64,000 bases of DNA, taken from Amoebidium appalachense. Lineage: Eukaryota > Ichthyosporea. The stretch covers positions 7,502,001 to 7,566,000 of the forward strand of contig CAVNZM010000004.1 of assembly GCA_963693365.1 (NCBI GenBank), written 5' to 3'. Position 1 is the first letter of the stretch. Each line of letters begins with the position of its first letter. The notes under the pieces were generated by a model. It ran no database searches and had not been told where the DNA came from. It saw only the letters and a list, made by a program, of their open reading frames with translations. Shown here one piece after another: positions 39,504 to 53,123 of this stretch. Both the position numbers and the translations under genes were made by a program.

Positions 39504-41093
39504 TTTTCAATGTCACCTAAGTTTACTTGTAGATATATGTAAGGTAGCTGTCTCGCCTGTCTATAGTGATGGTTTCATGAGAGACGTATAATGAAAACCC
39601 ATCGTGTGTTTAGTAAGAAGCGTGTGCGTAAACATCAGTATAGAGTGTAGTTGTGTCGACTGAGCTATGAAAGGCGGCTCATCATCACAACGAAGCGGCC
39701 ACGAAGGAACGACGGGGTGTTGAGTGAGTTGGCGATGTCGATGCGGCAGACCGTATGATAGTAGTACTGGTACCTGTTTGTAAGTTTTGGCAAGAGTGTA
39801 GTTTTATACCATCAGTGAATAACGTGCAGAAACCAAGCCAATTTCTGAACGGAAGAGGTGGTGGGGCTGCATTCGGCCAGCCGAAATTGTTGTAGAACGA
39901 CACGCACAAGATGTAAGAGTAATGCTGCAGCTCGTTTAACTGAGCAAAAGAAAAAGTCTAGGTTTGTGTGACTGCACTGGCTTCAATATACGATAGTGTT
40001 CAGACACAGCTACGTGTGAGCAAAACATTTATTATCATAAGCTACTAGACTAAAACAAGGTGCCGTTGGAGTCAGCAATTTACAGTTTCTTTCAGAGCAT
40101 GATGCTGTGTCTCTGGGTTCTGCTCATTCGAGAAGAGCAAGCTGGGGCATATGTGTGTGTGCATGTGCGTGTGTCTCCGTGCTGTGGCTAGAGATTAGAC
40201 GGCATGGTGTGTGTACGTGTACGTGTGTGTGTTCCTCTGCCCGTTATGTTTATATAGAGCTACACTCATGCACAACTTTTGTTCTTGTTTGTGAATAGAG
40301 CTCGCCCAAGGAACAAAAAAACTTTGTTCGAGCTCTGCGTGTTTGTTGTCACCGATCAGTGATCACAGTGACACAGCCTAGGCCCTGGTTTAAAGATCAG
40401 TCGACCTTTATAATACTATCTCGTACTAATTGACACATATGAAATGCATACACCAATCAGATGCGACTAAATATTTCGCTGCAATTTGCTGTGTGTCATG
40501 AAGCGACATGCGGCAACTTTTGCGCAGCGCAAAGCCGGTGAACGGCCTGCCGTTGTATAAGGGTCTTTTTATTTATTTATTTATTTATTTTATATTTTTT
40601 TTTATTACCTTGTTCCATCTCGGGTTTCTGACGACCCTTCTCGAACAACATCGGTCTTGCGCATTCACACTTCCAGGTTATCTGTTAAAACATACAATAG
40701 AAACAAGGGAACATGTGATGCTTAATCAAGAATGGAGAGCCCGACCGGCCGATCAGCACAGGAGCATGGGCTAACGCTGTTTGTGCAAGGCGGCTTCAGA
40801 TAGAAAACACACTCGGAGTTCTGCCCGAAACCTAATAGGTTGCCAAGGGCATATGTACAAGCGGGATGCATGAAAGATGGGTGATGTTTATTCGTTAGCA
40901 CTCAAACAGTTGGGACCCTTCGCGTCCACACATGCACTCAAAAGCTCTATGTCGGTACCCTCTCTCACACGCGCACGAATATGCAGGCACTCGCGTATAC
41001 ACAGTGTGACGTGAACACATAAACAGCACGCACACAGACACACGTTCAGCTGTGTACGTGTGTTTGTGTTTCTGAGTGAGTGTGAGTGTGTGT

Positions 41094-41154
<61 letters not shown>

Positions 41155-41364
41155 CGTGTGTGTGTTTGTGTGCAGATGTGTGCGTGCGCATGTGTGCACA
41201 AATGTCCGTGTGTGTGAGAGCGACGGGCACGGTTTGCACGTGTGTGCAAGTGTGCGTGTACCACAGGTGTGTACGTACCTGTGAATGTGTGGATGCATGT
41301 GGTTTTTAAGTTAGTGAATACTCCAACACGCTTATATAATTATGTTCATACAATGCAAGACTGA

Positions 41365-41530
41365 AAACCACGGCACCCAAACTGCCACGCGCGACTGTGG
41401 CCTCAGCCGCTGTATAATCAACTATATACTCTGGCGAGTTTTCAAGGGTATGAGTTGGCACGTGATCGAGTTGCTTCGGAGGGAAAGTTTTGTCGGCTTT
41501 GAAAAATAGGAGCTACATCAAAAGGAGCGC
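41365..41530 (+). repeat. Dispersed ~190-bp repeat, copy 2
   Basis: Inverted partner of 2335-2530: the shared blocks appear in the same order on opposite strands, with scattered substitutions and small indels. This pattern fits an old interspersed element better than a segmental duplication. Confidence 0.7.
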
Positions 41531-42579
41531 AGGCACCCAAACTTGGATTCTACGGTAGCTACTCTTCTGGTTACGTGATAGCTGAATGACATGTGTGTTA
41601 GTGCTACGCAAAAGGATGTCTGGTTACCACTGTGACACCAAGGAATGCGCGCAACTGATTTGAACTACGAAAAGGACAACCTCCAGAAAGTGTACTGTTT
41701 TCTTTTTACGTCAAAATGCCGTCTGTGTCAAAAACCGAAATTCACAAGCATGACCAAGAATTAAGAGTAAGCGGTAACGTGTGCTAATATGTGTGGAAGT
41801 GTGGAGGCTAGATTGGGAGACAGGGGGGGGAGGGGGGGGGGGGTTATAGAAAGAGTAACAGCCTACACCGTAGGAAGTACTCATCCATGACGGACAATTG
41901 CAACTCATCACACATAAAGAGTATGCCTCGTATATATGGGGGGGTGGGGTGGGAAAGGCCTATTGTAGGAGGGGAAGGGGGGAGGGGGGAGGGGGGGGGA
42001 GGTGTTAGTATGGTTATGGTTGCCCATCGGCTCAGGGCCTGACGTCTCTAGTTGGCCGTGTTGTGTAACGACTGGGGCACATATGCAAGGTGTAAGAGGC
42101 ACCGTGAGAGACGGTGGGGAGGTGCACTGTGGCAAAGCCTTTGCTGCAGCCAGTTAGACTGTGTACGCGTGCACGTGCAGGTCTCAGAGGGGTATTTTCT
42201 GTGTGTGTGTGAGTGTGTGTGTGTGTCACGTGTGTGTGTGTGCGTGTGTATGTGGGTGGTTGAGTGTAGGTACACGTCATAATAGGGCGCGTGAGTGGTA
42301 ACCGTGGTGTGTGCCCGACGTGTCCGCGCACGCACGTGCATGCACTACATACCGAGGCATATGTACACACACGGCAGTACCGGCCTCTAGATCTGCCACG
42401 AGGAGGAATAGTTCAAAATTTCTTTGTAGGTGGGGGTTTTTTGTGTCAACAGACACAGAGCCGGGGACTGGACTTGATATTAAGTAGCTGCAATAGACCA
42501 GATTTTTGTGGTGTGTGTGCCTGTTTTATTTTTATTTTATTTTATTTTGTTTTCTTTGTGGGTGTGGGTGTGGGTGTGT

Positions 42580-42592
<13 letters not shown>

Positions 42593-42633
<41 letters not shown>

Positions 42634-42710
42634 TCGGGAACTAAAACAAAAACACACACACAACACACACAGGGATGGGGGGGGCGGGGGGAGTCGGAAG
42701 ATAAAAGGGG

Positions 42711-42758
<48 letters not shown>

Positions 42759-42851
42759 ACACACGCGGGCGCGGGGGGAGATAAAAGAGGAACACGCACA
42801 CACACACACACGCGCGCGCGCGCGCGCGCGCGCACGGGGAGATAAAAAGGG

Positions 42852-42903
<52 letters not shown>

Positions 42904-42905
42904 CA
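42593..42905. repeat. G-run and (CA)n / (CG)n arrays
   Basis: G40 at 42593-42632, (CA)n 42713-42758, a CA/GC alternating stretch with pure (CG) at 42810-42834, and (CA)n 42853-42901. The unit gggagataaaa(a/g)ggaacac precedes each array, so the blocks look tandemly duplicated. Confidence 0.9.
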
Positions 42906-42944
42906 CGCGCACGTGCCGCACACACATACACCCATTCACCTCGT

Positions 42945-43195
42945 CAACGAAACCCAACTCAAGACTCAAGCATGAAGTACGCATAAACAACGAACAGCAC
43001 GATGCAGAGTGCAAAGCAACATAAAAGAGTATGCATAATAAGCAGAGCCCATCCTCAGGGGGAGGCCCAGGTCATCCACAGTGCCCGAGCTTCGACCCAT
43101 TCACATCGTCAACGAAACCCAACACAGATACTGCTTCATGTGGGTCACCCATCTTGATCAGATACGAGTAGGGTTACTTATCCGAGCAGGCAACC
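42945..43195 (+). repeat. Dispersed poly-G-linked repeat family, copy at 43 kb
   Basis: Contains cacgatgcagagtgcaaag, the core cagagcccatcctcaggg, gagcttcgaccc and ccatcttgatcagatacgag in the family order. It also contains two copies of tcgtcaacgaaacccaac about 155 bases apart. Confidence 0.8.
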
Positions 43196-43198
43196 GGC

Positions 43199-43350
43199 AA
43201 GCAATGGGAAACGTCGGGGACTAATGTTGCAGCAGTAAGCAATGGGAAACGTCGGGGACTAATGTTGCAGCAGTAAGCAATGGGAAACGTCGGGGACTAA
43301 TGTTACAGCAGTAAGCAATGGGAAACGTCGGGGACTAATGTTGCAGCTGT
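43199..43350. repeat. 38-bp minisatellite, four copies
   Basis: The unit starts aagcaatgggaaacgtcggg, continues gactaatgtt and ends gcagcagt. Copies start at 43199, 43237, 43275 and 43313, nearly identical. It begins exactly where the dispersed-family copy ends. Confidence 0.93.
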
Positions 43351-43549
43351 AAGCAGAAGGAAGAAAAGTATGGATAGAAACTCAGGAGACGGGGCTTCTA
43401 GGCTCCCCCGTCGATACCTAAGTCGATACTTCCCTGACTAACATACCACACCAGCTGAAAAGAATGAAGTCCCAGGGGAAAAAAGTAGGAAAGAGGTAAG
43501 AGAGACCGCATGTGCATGGGAGAGAGGATGGTGAGTGATTAAGAAGAGA

Positions 43550-44288
<739 letters not shown>

Positions 44289-44444
44289 AAGCATAGCCTA
44301 AAAGCAAACCGAGTTCCACAACCTTTGCTCGTGCATGGAGAGGGGATGGGAGGATGGGAAAGATGGGAAAGGGGAAGAACCGTGTGTGTGTGTGTGTCGT
44401 GGCGGCGGTGGCGGTGGTGGTGGGGGGGGGGGGGGGGGGGGGGG

Positions 44445-44735
44445 GGTTGAATGCGGAACACGGTACGAAGTACGCATACACGTCGAGAAGCATGGTGCAG
44501 GACACATGCAAAGGCAAACATTCAAGTATGCAACATCAGCCATGCGCACAGTATGCGTCATAAGCAGAGCCCATCCTCAGGGAGAGCCCAAGTCATCAAT
44601 TGCGTCTGAGTTTCGACCCCTTAGCCCGCATATATACGACTCTCCAACTCAGACAGCAGCATCAACTGAACTTGGGAGGGTCAACCCATCTTGATCAAAG
44701 ACGAGCAGGGTTGCTTATGCAAGCAAAGTGAGCAA
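44445..44735 (+). repeat. Dispersed poly-G-linked repeat family, copy at 44.5 kb
   Basis: Follows a G27 run and starts ttgaatgcggaacacggtac, as the 5.8-kb copy does, then cagagcccatcctcaggg, gagtttcgacccc, and agacgagcagggttgcttat. Confidence 0.8.
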
Positions 44736-45154
44736 AACGGTGAAGATGTGTGTGCAAACTAAAGCAGTGCAGCGAAAAATGCGTATGTGCTTACAGATGC
44801 ACGACACAGAGCAACCATGCCCGGTTGCATGGAAGTAAAGCGGTCTCCACACAGTGGTCTGTCCTGAAAGGACACCTCTGAAAGAAGACTGTGGGGGGGT
44901 TTGAATGCAGGGGGGGGGGGGGGGGCAAGGGGGTTTCGTCGCCATAAAATGTTCATTCTACTCGATTGGGCCATGATGTCATGGTTACAGAGCAAACGCA
45001 CGTAGATTACAAATGGAGTTGGAGGCTTAAGGGAATTTCTTGACCGATGTGAGTGGCTGCAAGAAGCGTAGCCACGCACCCATGGCAGAGTGCCGTGTTG
45101 TGATAAAAGTATGATCTGTCCGAAGTGGGAGTGCATGCGTGTGAAAGAGTGTGC

Positions 45155-45290
<136 letters not shown>

Positions 45291-45354
45291 AAAAAGAATT
45301 TAAAAAAAAAAAGGAAAACCAAAAAAAAGGGGGTGGGCGGTGGTGGGTGGTTGG

Positions 45355-45388
<34 letters not shown>

Positions 45389-46483
45389 GGTTGGGGGGGG
45401 AGAGAGGGGGGGGGGGGGGGGTAGAAAACAAAAGTCGAAAGTTGGGAGATTGGGATTACTCAAACGTGTGCAGTAGGTGTTGAGGTGTTGGGAATACCGA
45501 AGAAATAAAAGGGGGGGGGGGGGGGGGGGGGGGGGGAGTAAATCACGACAGGGGGGGGGGGGGGGGGGGGGAGAGGGGGAGTAAATCACGACCGGGGGGG
45601 GGGGGGGGGGGGGGGGGGGGCACCTACCCTGAACCACAGTGTCAGAATGAGAACCACTTTCGTACTGCTGAGACCGCCACTGACAATGCCAAATGAGGAT
45701 GGTAACCGACTGGCATCGAGATAGGAGGTCGAGCTAGGCTCAGTGGTTTGTAACGTGTGCTCTTGGTAAGGACACAGCTCAGGGCTCTACTCGTCTACTC
45801 TACTCGTATGCTCGAGGTCACCTTCCAAAGTTTGGGTAACTCTGGATGGCTCCCAGCCACCAACTCGCAAAATTTCTACCATCCTAACACTATTAGCTGA
45901 AAATATTGAGCCCTGGAACGTTTCGCCTTAAGTGTAAGTTAGGGAAAAGACACACGTGTAGCAACGGTTCCGTGCAAACAAACAAAACGTTGGCTTTGCA
46001 ATGAGTGCGGCGCGCCAAACCTGCGGTAACAACTGCTCACTGCCCGCAGTGCACGATTGGCAGAATCGACTTGCGCAAGCATGACATTAGGGTCTCTGCC
46101 GCCAAGCGGGATAGCATTATAAAGGTCGACTGATCTTTAATTTGTAATTCGACATTAATAGGAATAGCTTATTTGGTTATTCAATAATTGCACCCGTTGG
46201 TGCAATAAAGAAAGAATTCGCACAGAAGCGCAAAGTCTCCAACCATTGGATAGTTTTATACCCCTGCGTCCCATTTTAACCCGGCGTCACGTTTGCCAAG
46301 CTCCGACAGAGGCCCGCGAGCAAGAGCTGGAGGCTAAGAGTGAGAGAGCACCGGAAAGAGAGGAAGGGGGGAGAAAGTTTCTGACAAGGAGAAAGAGCCT
46401 CGGAGAACGGAGGATGGGAGGGCCAGCGGCGGCGGCGGCGGGGAGGAGGGGGGAGGGGGGAGGGAGGAGGGGGTGGTGTACAG

Positions 46484-46547
<64 letters not shown>

Positions 46548-46830
46548 AGGAGGGAGGGAGGGAGCTGAGAAAGTACGGAAAGGCAAGCTCAGCAAACAGG
46601 AACACGGACTCGGGGGGGGGGGGGGGGGGGGGGGGGGACAGCCGGGGATGGGGTGGTGTTGGGAGGGGGGGGGGGGGGGGGGGGGGGGGGATGGGGGGGT
46701 GTGAAGGAGGGCGGGATTTTTGCAGGGTTTTTTGTTTATTGGGGGGAGGAGAGCATGATGGTGTTCAGAATTTAAAAGTTAAAACTCCGGCCGCAATGTT
46801 AGATAGAGAGAGTGTGGGGGGGGGGGGGAG

Positions 46831-46861
<31 letters not shown>

Positions 46862-46986
46862 AAGAGCGCCTGGGGGGGGGGGGGGGGGGAGGGGGAGCGA
46901 GGGGGAGGGGGAAGGGGGGGGAGAGAGACGGGGGGGGGGGGGAGAGAGGGGGGGGGGGGGGGAGAGAGAGGGAGAGAGAGAGAGAG

Positions 46987-47033
<47 letters not shown>

Positions 47034-47055
47034 GAGAGTGAGAGAGAGTGAGTGA

Positions 47056-47090
<35 letters not shown>
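46484..47090. repeat. Poly-G runs and (GA)n
   Basis: G62 at 46485-46546, further G-runs at 46613-46637, 46663-46690 and 46837-46861, then (GA)n 46964-47050 and a short (GT)n. Confidence 0.95.
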
Positions 47091-47254
47091 AATGAGCAAG
47101 ATAAGATGAGAGACAGAGGGGGGCGAGAGAGGGGGGGAGGGGGGCCAGGGGGGCCAGGGGGGGGGGGGGGGGGGGGGGGGGAAGGGAAAGACGGGGAAAT
47201 GGTGTGTACCAAATTAACTAAGCTTAAGGATATATGCGGTATCGGGAAAATATT

Positions 47255-47690
47255 CACAGTGCTAAGAGTATCCACGGTGCTAAGAATAATTGTGGTGCTA
47301 AGAATACCCATAGTGCTAATACTCATCACCGTGGCAGTGCTAAGAATATCCGCGGTGTTATATTAATTATATACGGTACATTGAAACATTCACGGTGCCA
47401 CGGTGCTAATACTACTCAAAGTGCCAAGAATATCCACTCAAAGTGCCAAGAATATCCACAGTGCCAAGAATATCCACAGTGCTAAGAATATCCACTGTGC
47501 TAAGAATATCCACTGAGCTAAGAATATCCACCGTGCTAAGAACATTCACAGTGCTAAGCATATCCACAGTGCTGATAATATCCACAGTGCTAAAATACAC
47601 ACGCATTGCTAAGAATAACCACAGAGCGAAGATTCCTATATACAGAGTGCTAAAATATTAATAACAACAGTGCCAGCCACTGAGAATATC
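47255..47690. repeat. 18-bp degenerate minisatellite
   Basis: The unit agtgctaagaatatccac is repeated about 20 times with substitutions. 18 is a multiple of three, so stretches stay open in several frames and mimic coding sequence. Preceded by G-runs. Confidence 0.9.
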
Positions 47691-48542
47691 TAATAATATC
47701 ACAGTGCTCCGCCAGATGTATTTATGTTGCTGCAGGCTGTACAAGCTCTGGGCACAGCCACGTACATGAACAGGTAAGTGCGTTTCATGTGTGCACGTCC
47801 AATGTCATTCCCTCTTGGCCGGCTACATATAATTTTTAGGGCCCAGTTATCGTCTATATACATCATGCCACTGACCGTGAACCGCTCAATAAAGAACTAA
47901 TATAAACTTAATGCATACTTTTCCGTTGGCAGATATTTTTATTGATCCGAGCCACCAGTTTTTCTCTTGCCCACAGAGATGATTGCATGGGCCCGGGTTG
48001 TATCATGATGCAGCACGCTACACTGTACCGGACTTGCCGTGCTCTGTTGCTCTTCCCCCCACCCCCCTCCCCCCTCCCATCCTCCCCTCCCCCTCCCCCC
48101 CCTCCCCCCCCCTCTCGCTCTTTTTTTTTTCACCCTTTGTGGTTCGGGGCTGCTTTGTGGTGACCAAGGCTTTATTGGGTCCACATCTGCATGACATACC
48201 TTTGTTGCACACTGTACTCATTGTGCGTTCTTAGGAATTCAGGAAATTTGCCGCTCAGTCACAATACTAATTTCTGAATATTTGTACTATACAACCCCAC
48301 CCCCCCATCTCCCCCCACGGGGTGCTGTGTAGGATGACCCGGTCACCGGCCGGTGAGTGTGAGTGGGTTGTGTGTGGGTTTAAATTGAGCTGTTGTAAGG
48401 TAGCGGCACGGTGCCGAAACTGTTAAGATTGAAATCCGATTGGTAAGGGTTGGTCAAACGAAACTTTGATATGGTGTTTGAAGTGCCACGGGATTGGGTT
48501 GATGTGGTTTGGTGAGCTTGGGAAGGTGGGAGGGACGGCACC

Positions 48543-48763
<221 letters not shown>

Positions 48764-48879
48764 GGTGTGTTCATGTGTGCGCGTGCGCCCGTGTGTGGAT
48801 GTTGAGCATGTGGGGAAAGGAGGGGGGAAGGTGTGGGAAGGCCCGGGGGGGGGGAGGGGGAGGGTTAAGACTCTGATAG

Positions 48880-49260
48880 TATTTAAACTGAGTCTTCGGT
48901 ATTGAATGGCGATTGAAATGCGGAATAGTATAACTTTGACTAGATGGCCCATAAAATACGGAAAAGTATAACAAACTAATATAGACAGCGAATACTATGA
49001 TACCGAAAAGGATTGAAAACTTTGTAGATAGTGAAAACTGTGGCACGGAATAGTATAGGCATTGAATGTAGATAGCACATAAAATGCAGAATAGTATAAC
49101 AAATGAATACTATAGCCGACTGATGGAACAATATAATCTAAAGAAAAAGCTGAATAGTGTAACTTGAAACAAACAAAAGTAGCGAATAAAACACATTGTA
49201 GGCTACTGTTTGAAATGAGTAGATGGCGAATAGAATGCCAATTATTTTACTATGAAATCA
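48880..49260. repeat. AT-rich degenerate repeats around gaatagtataac
   Basis: Variants of gaatagtata(ac) and (a/g)atagcgaata recur at irregular spacing of about 40-60 bases. No open frame of interest. Confidence 0.55.
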
Positions 49261-49752
49261 CTATATCATTAGCAAAAACAGTACCGAATGGGGGAGTTCA
49301 ACACATCCCCAATGTTCGGTCTGTGTGAGTAGACCTCAAATGCCGACCAGGTTTGTCTCCCAACTCAGCCAATCACAGAGACCGGTGAAGTAGGCGGATG
49401 ACATATTTACCACGTACAATATACAAACAAGCAAGCTATGTAAAACGAAGAATGGAAAATAAAGATGGATCATCGGTATCGCCAACCATCAACTTAGTAG
49501 GGCCTTAGTAGCGGGGCCTATTCACATCTCGCTGTCGACTGGTGTGCGCCGCATTCATATGGTTCAAAAGTCATGGCAGTTTGGCAAGCGTAGTCGAGCT
49601 CACTGCTACAAGCTCAAGTACCAGTAAAGTCTTTGTCATTTTATGTAGTACAAAGAGGTATACCGTGACCATCACCACAAAACCGATCTCTCTCTCTAAC
49701 TCACCCCCCCCCCCCCCCCCGTCCCCCCTTCAAAGATTTTTTTTTTTTTTTT

Positions 49753-49783
<31 letters not shown>

Positions 49784-50599
49784 GGGGGAGGGGGAGGGGG
49801 GGGGGAGGGGGGGGGGGAGCACATCAAAAAAGTAGAGGGAGGGGGGAAGGGGGGTTCAAAGTTAGAAAATAGTTTATTTATTTCATTTCTTATTTTTTTT
49901 TCCCCCTTCCCAACTCTTTTTTTCCGACTCACTCCTCTCCCCCTCTGTTCCTGCCACTCGCTTTCCCATTCACTCTCTATCTCTCAAAGTCGCTCGTATA
50001 TCCCCTCCCCTACCCTCCCCCCCCCCCCTTTTTTTTTTGTGTGTGTTGTGTGTGGGGGGGGGGGGGGGGGGGGGAGGGGGAGGGGGTAGGTGGTTGTGGT
50101 GGGTGGGTGGGTGGGTGGGTGGGGTGGGGGGGGGGGGGGGGGGGGGGGGGGGCATTTACCCGCAACCCAGCACGTGCACCCTTGACAGTCACCATCGGAC
50201 TCGGCCTTCTTTTTTTTTTTTTTTTTTTTTTTCACTCAAAACCAGAATGAAAGTTATTGGGATGGCTGGAGGCTTCAAATGACTTCCCTCTTTTTAGTCA
50301 ATTCGTGAGTTTTCGCCTCTCTGCTTATAGACCCCGACGGCGTGGTGCAACAGCCCCTTCAAGGAATCCTTTAATCAAATCTGTACAGAGTCTCTTTAAG
50401 TTAGCTAGACAAGAGAGATATCGAAAATAACGATTTGAGGTGCTAATAGAATTGTTATAATGCAAACATTTAAGCCTTGATAGACATCGGTTATTTCTAA
50501 AATTACGATTTGAGGTGCTGATCCGCCTCCCCCCCTCCCCCCTCTCTCTTCCCCCCCCCCCCCCCCCCCCCCCCGAGGCTCTCTTACACACACACACAC

Positions 50600-50603
50600 A
50601 CAC

Positions 50604-50671
<68 letters not shown>

Positions 50672-50709
50672 ATCTCTCTCTTGATCTCTCTCTCTCTCTC
50701 TTGATCTCT

Positions 50710-50793
<84 letters not shown>

Positions 50794-51330
50794 CTCTCTC
50801 TCGCTCTCTCTCTCTCTCCCCCCCCTCCCCCCCCTCCCTCCCTCTCCCCCCCCCCCCCCCCCCCGTCTCTCTCTCTCTCTCTCTCCTCCTCCTCCTCCCT
50901 CCTCATCTCTATCCCTCTCTCTCTCTTGCTTAGCTGAGCACATAGAGAGCACCCTAACTAGTAAACTGTCGGTGCTGAGTGGAAGACACCGCTCTCTATT
51001 AGACCATCTCTATCTATCCCTCTCTCTCTCCCTCCCTCTCTCTCTCTCTCTCCCCCCCCCCCCCCCCCCCCCCCCCCCCGCCCGCTCTCTCTCTATCTCT
51101 ACCTGTCTCCCTCTCTCTCTCTCTCCCTCTCTCTCTCCCCCCCCCCCCCCCCCCCTTAGCTCCTTCTCCTTGCCCTGGCCCCCCTCTCTGGCTCTCCCCC
51201 CCTCCTCTCTCTCTCTATTTCTCTCTCTTCTCTCCTCCCTTTCTCACTCTCTCTTTCTCTGTCTCTCTGCCCCCCGGCCCCTCCCCCTGTCTCTTTTTTT
51301 CTCTCCATCTCTCTCCATTTCTCTTTCTCT
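50600..51330. repeat. (CT)n pyrimidine tracts
   Basis: (CT)n 50607-50816 with TTGATC interruptions, C-runs, more CT, a unique 90-bp island (50925-51015), then CT and C tracts to 51330. Confidence 0.95.
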
Positions 51331-52021
51331 CTCTCGTTGTGTGCGTGTTTCGGTGTGCGTCACACGTGTGTACGTACGTTTGTTAGTGAGCTGCGCCCGC
51401 CCACATCATGTACATGCCAGAGAGGCCTGTGAACTTACGTTCACGTACGCGTGTCACACGGTGACATAGGGGGACGCTCGCATGCAATGTTGGTTTGAGT
51501 ATGAAGATACCTACATGCCCTCCATAGGCCTAATGAAGCGTGGTGCAAGCCTAGATGTTTACGCCCTGTGTTCATGATCCCCGAGCACGTGCACGTCAGG
51601 TTCCGTCACAGGCCTGCATGTTAACGTTGGGGGAGCCTGTGCCTAACTATTAAACTTTGTACAGGCAGCCTGAATTCCCTACAGTATTGTCTAATCACTA
51701 AATTTTCAGCCTAATAAAGCTTTGCAAGCACATATGTAAGTTCACGTGAATGGACGAGTGCCTTCCCCACTTTATTCTGCTATGTAATCGGAGAAGAAAC
51801 TTTAAAGAAGTTCAAACTACATGTATCATAAGGAATCGAGTCTCCAGATCTAGAAGTTTTCATCGATCTCGATTCTCGAAGATTGCGAAACTTAGGCACT
51901 GAAGCGCACAGCTGTGTTTAGTAAGTTTACTGTGGCCGTTTAGCGTCCTGTGATTGGATACTTTCAAACTCAATTCCTATTGGTGTCCTAGTCGAAGGAT
52001 CTGGACGCAAACCGCCCTGGG

Positions 52022-52060
52022 TATATAAATGCGCACACCGCACCCTCTCGTTCATCAGTC
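52022..52060 (+). promoter_or_regulatory. TATA box and initiator of the secreted-protein gene
   Basis: TATATAA at 52022-52028 and TCAGTC (Inr-like, A at 52057) at 52055-52060 are about 30 bases apart, the canonical core-promoter spacing. Two ATTGG (inverted CCAAT) elements lie at about 51953 and 51979. Confidence 0.75.
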
Positions 52061-52156
52061 AGTTGATCAGTTCAAAGCATACATACAGCAACAACAGCCA
52101 AAAGCAACAGTTAAAAGCAAACGCGCGCTCACAAAAAACATCAAAAGCGAGTCAAA

Positions 52157-52801
52157 ATGGCCGCCCACGTGATTCTTTCCGCCCTCGCAATTTCCACCGC
52201 CGCCACCCTCGCTGCCGCCCACGGCCAATCGCCTGATTCCTGCACCATCACCAGCGTCGGCATGCTGCAATACGTCGACTTGTCCGTGCAAAACCCCGTC
52301 ACGAAAACTACAGAAACTCAAAGAGTTTATCCCACTGCAGTCGGGGACAAATACGTGGCGCAGGCGACTGTTAATGCCCCCCACAACACAAACGTCACCG
52401 CTAGCTACGTCTTCTCCTTCACCGATTTGGTACCCCCCCACTCCGGCTCCAACCCGCTTTATGAGCGCACCGTTGGCTGGCTGGGCCACAGGTATGCGGT
52501 CTACAGCATGGGGTTTTGTCTCTTGAAGAGTGACTTTGATGGTGTTTTCCCCTCCGGCACGGAAGTTTACGAAGATGAGCAGCGTTCGAGCCCCTACACC
52601 CTCGCCACGTACACCGTTAAAGATGCTGCACTCAACCTGAGCGGGTTTGTGCTGTCGATGAACTGGTTCGACCCCATCGAGTACCCCAACGCCTGCAGGT
52701 CGGCGGCCACACATGGCACGGCCCCCCTTACGCAGTGCATTGTTCCTGGAGTAATTCTGTCTGCTACAAGCGATGATGCCATGATGATGCTCGGAAGGTG
52801 A
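52157..52801 (+). CDS. Intronless gene for a small secreted protein, unknown function
   Basis: A single 214-codon frame, ATG 52157 (context aaaATGg, A at -3) to TGA 52799-52801. The first ~23 residues are a signal peptide (MAAHVILSALAISTAATLAA). The mature chain has four cysteines (C29, C121, C180, C194), which could form two disulfides, and sequons at N79 (NVT) and N160 (NLS). Composition is balanced and beta-rich in appearance, with no low-complexity segments. A TATA box, an Inr and a ~100-nt 5'UTR precede it; AATAAA lies at 53108 and 53118. It is the only clearly intronless gene here, which may mean rapid high-level expression or a retrotransposed origin (inference). I recognise no domain. 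Confidence 0.85.
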   Translation: MAAHVILSALAISTAATLAAAHGQSPDSCTITSVGMLQYVDLSVQNPVTKTTETQRVYPTAVGDKYVAQATVNAPHNTNVTASYVFSFTDLVPPHSGSNPLYERTVGWLGHRYAVYSMGFCLLKSDFDGVFPSGTEVYEDEQRSSPYTLATYTVKDAALNLSGFVLSMNWFDPIEYPNACRSAATHGTAPLTQCIVPGVILSATSDDAMMMLGR

Positions 52802-53107
52802 CCGAGAAAGTAGAACACCGACCTTGGCTCAGATGTCCTACCAATATTCTTCAACCGGGGTCCGGGATGCAATTGATATGTATGCCGGGCATAGTACTGG
52901 TCTGTGACCAAAGGGGTAAAATATATACTTTTATTTTTTTTATTTTATATTTTATCACGTTTTGTTCCCGGAGGGCCTTTTCAGGCCCTTTAGGGAAACT
53001 ACCGTCTACCACACAGCACCGACAGTACACTAGTAAAATATATACTAATCGTAAAAGTTTAATACAGTATCGCTACATTTTTCCAGCATGAGTTTTTGAA
53101 CTAAACA

Positions 53108-53123
53108 AATAAAGTTGAATAAA
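53108..53123 (+). terminator. Tandem poly(A) signals of the secreted-protein gene
   Basis: AATAAA at 53108-53113 and again at 53118-53123, about 310 bases after the stop codon. Confidence 0.7.

Larger units (their letters stand above)
39504..42930. other. Intergenic region, no gene recognised
   Basis: Mostly unique sequence to 41060, with a TTTA repeat at 40566-40595. Then (GT)n 41084-41152, dispersed repeat copy 2 (41365-41530), a fragment of the poly-G-linked family (41883-41935, catgacgg...cataaagagtatgc), a G-run (42593-42632), and CA/GC arrays (42713-42905). No exon with family similarity was found. Confidence 0.45.

Noticed and set aside
45640-45690. Minus-strand hydrophobic exon (GGLSSTKVVLILTLWF)
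   Set aside because: A short membrane-like peptide between an AG and a gtaggt, but no partner exon with matching phase was found.
47737-47778. Terminal exon AVQALGTATYMNR followed by TAA
   Set aside because: It has a good acceptor and an AATAAA about 110 bases later (47889), but only the 18-bp minisatellite and G-runs lie upstream.
50160-50225. Minus-strand Cys-rich exon (KAESDGDCQGCTCWV)
   Set aside because: Flanked by poly-A and poly-G with usable AG and gtaaat, but no joining exon or family was recognised.
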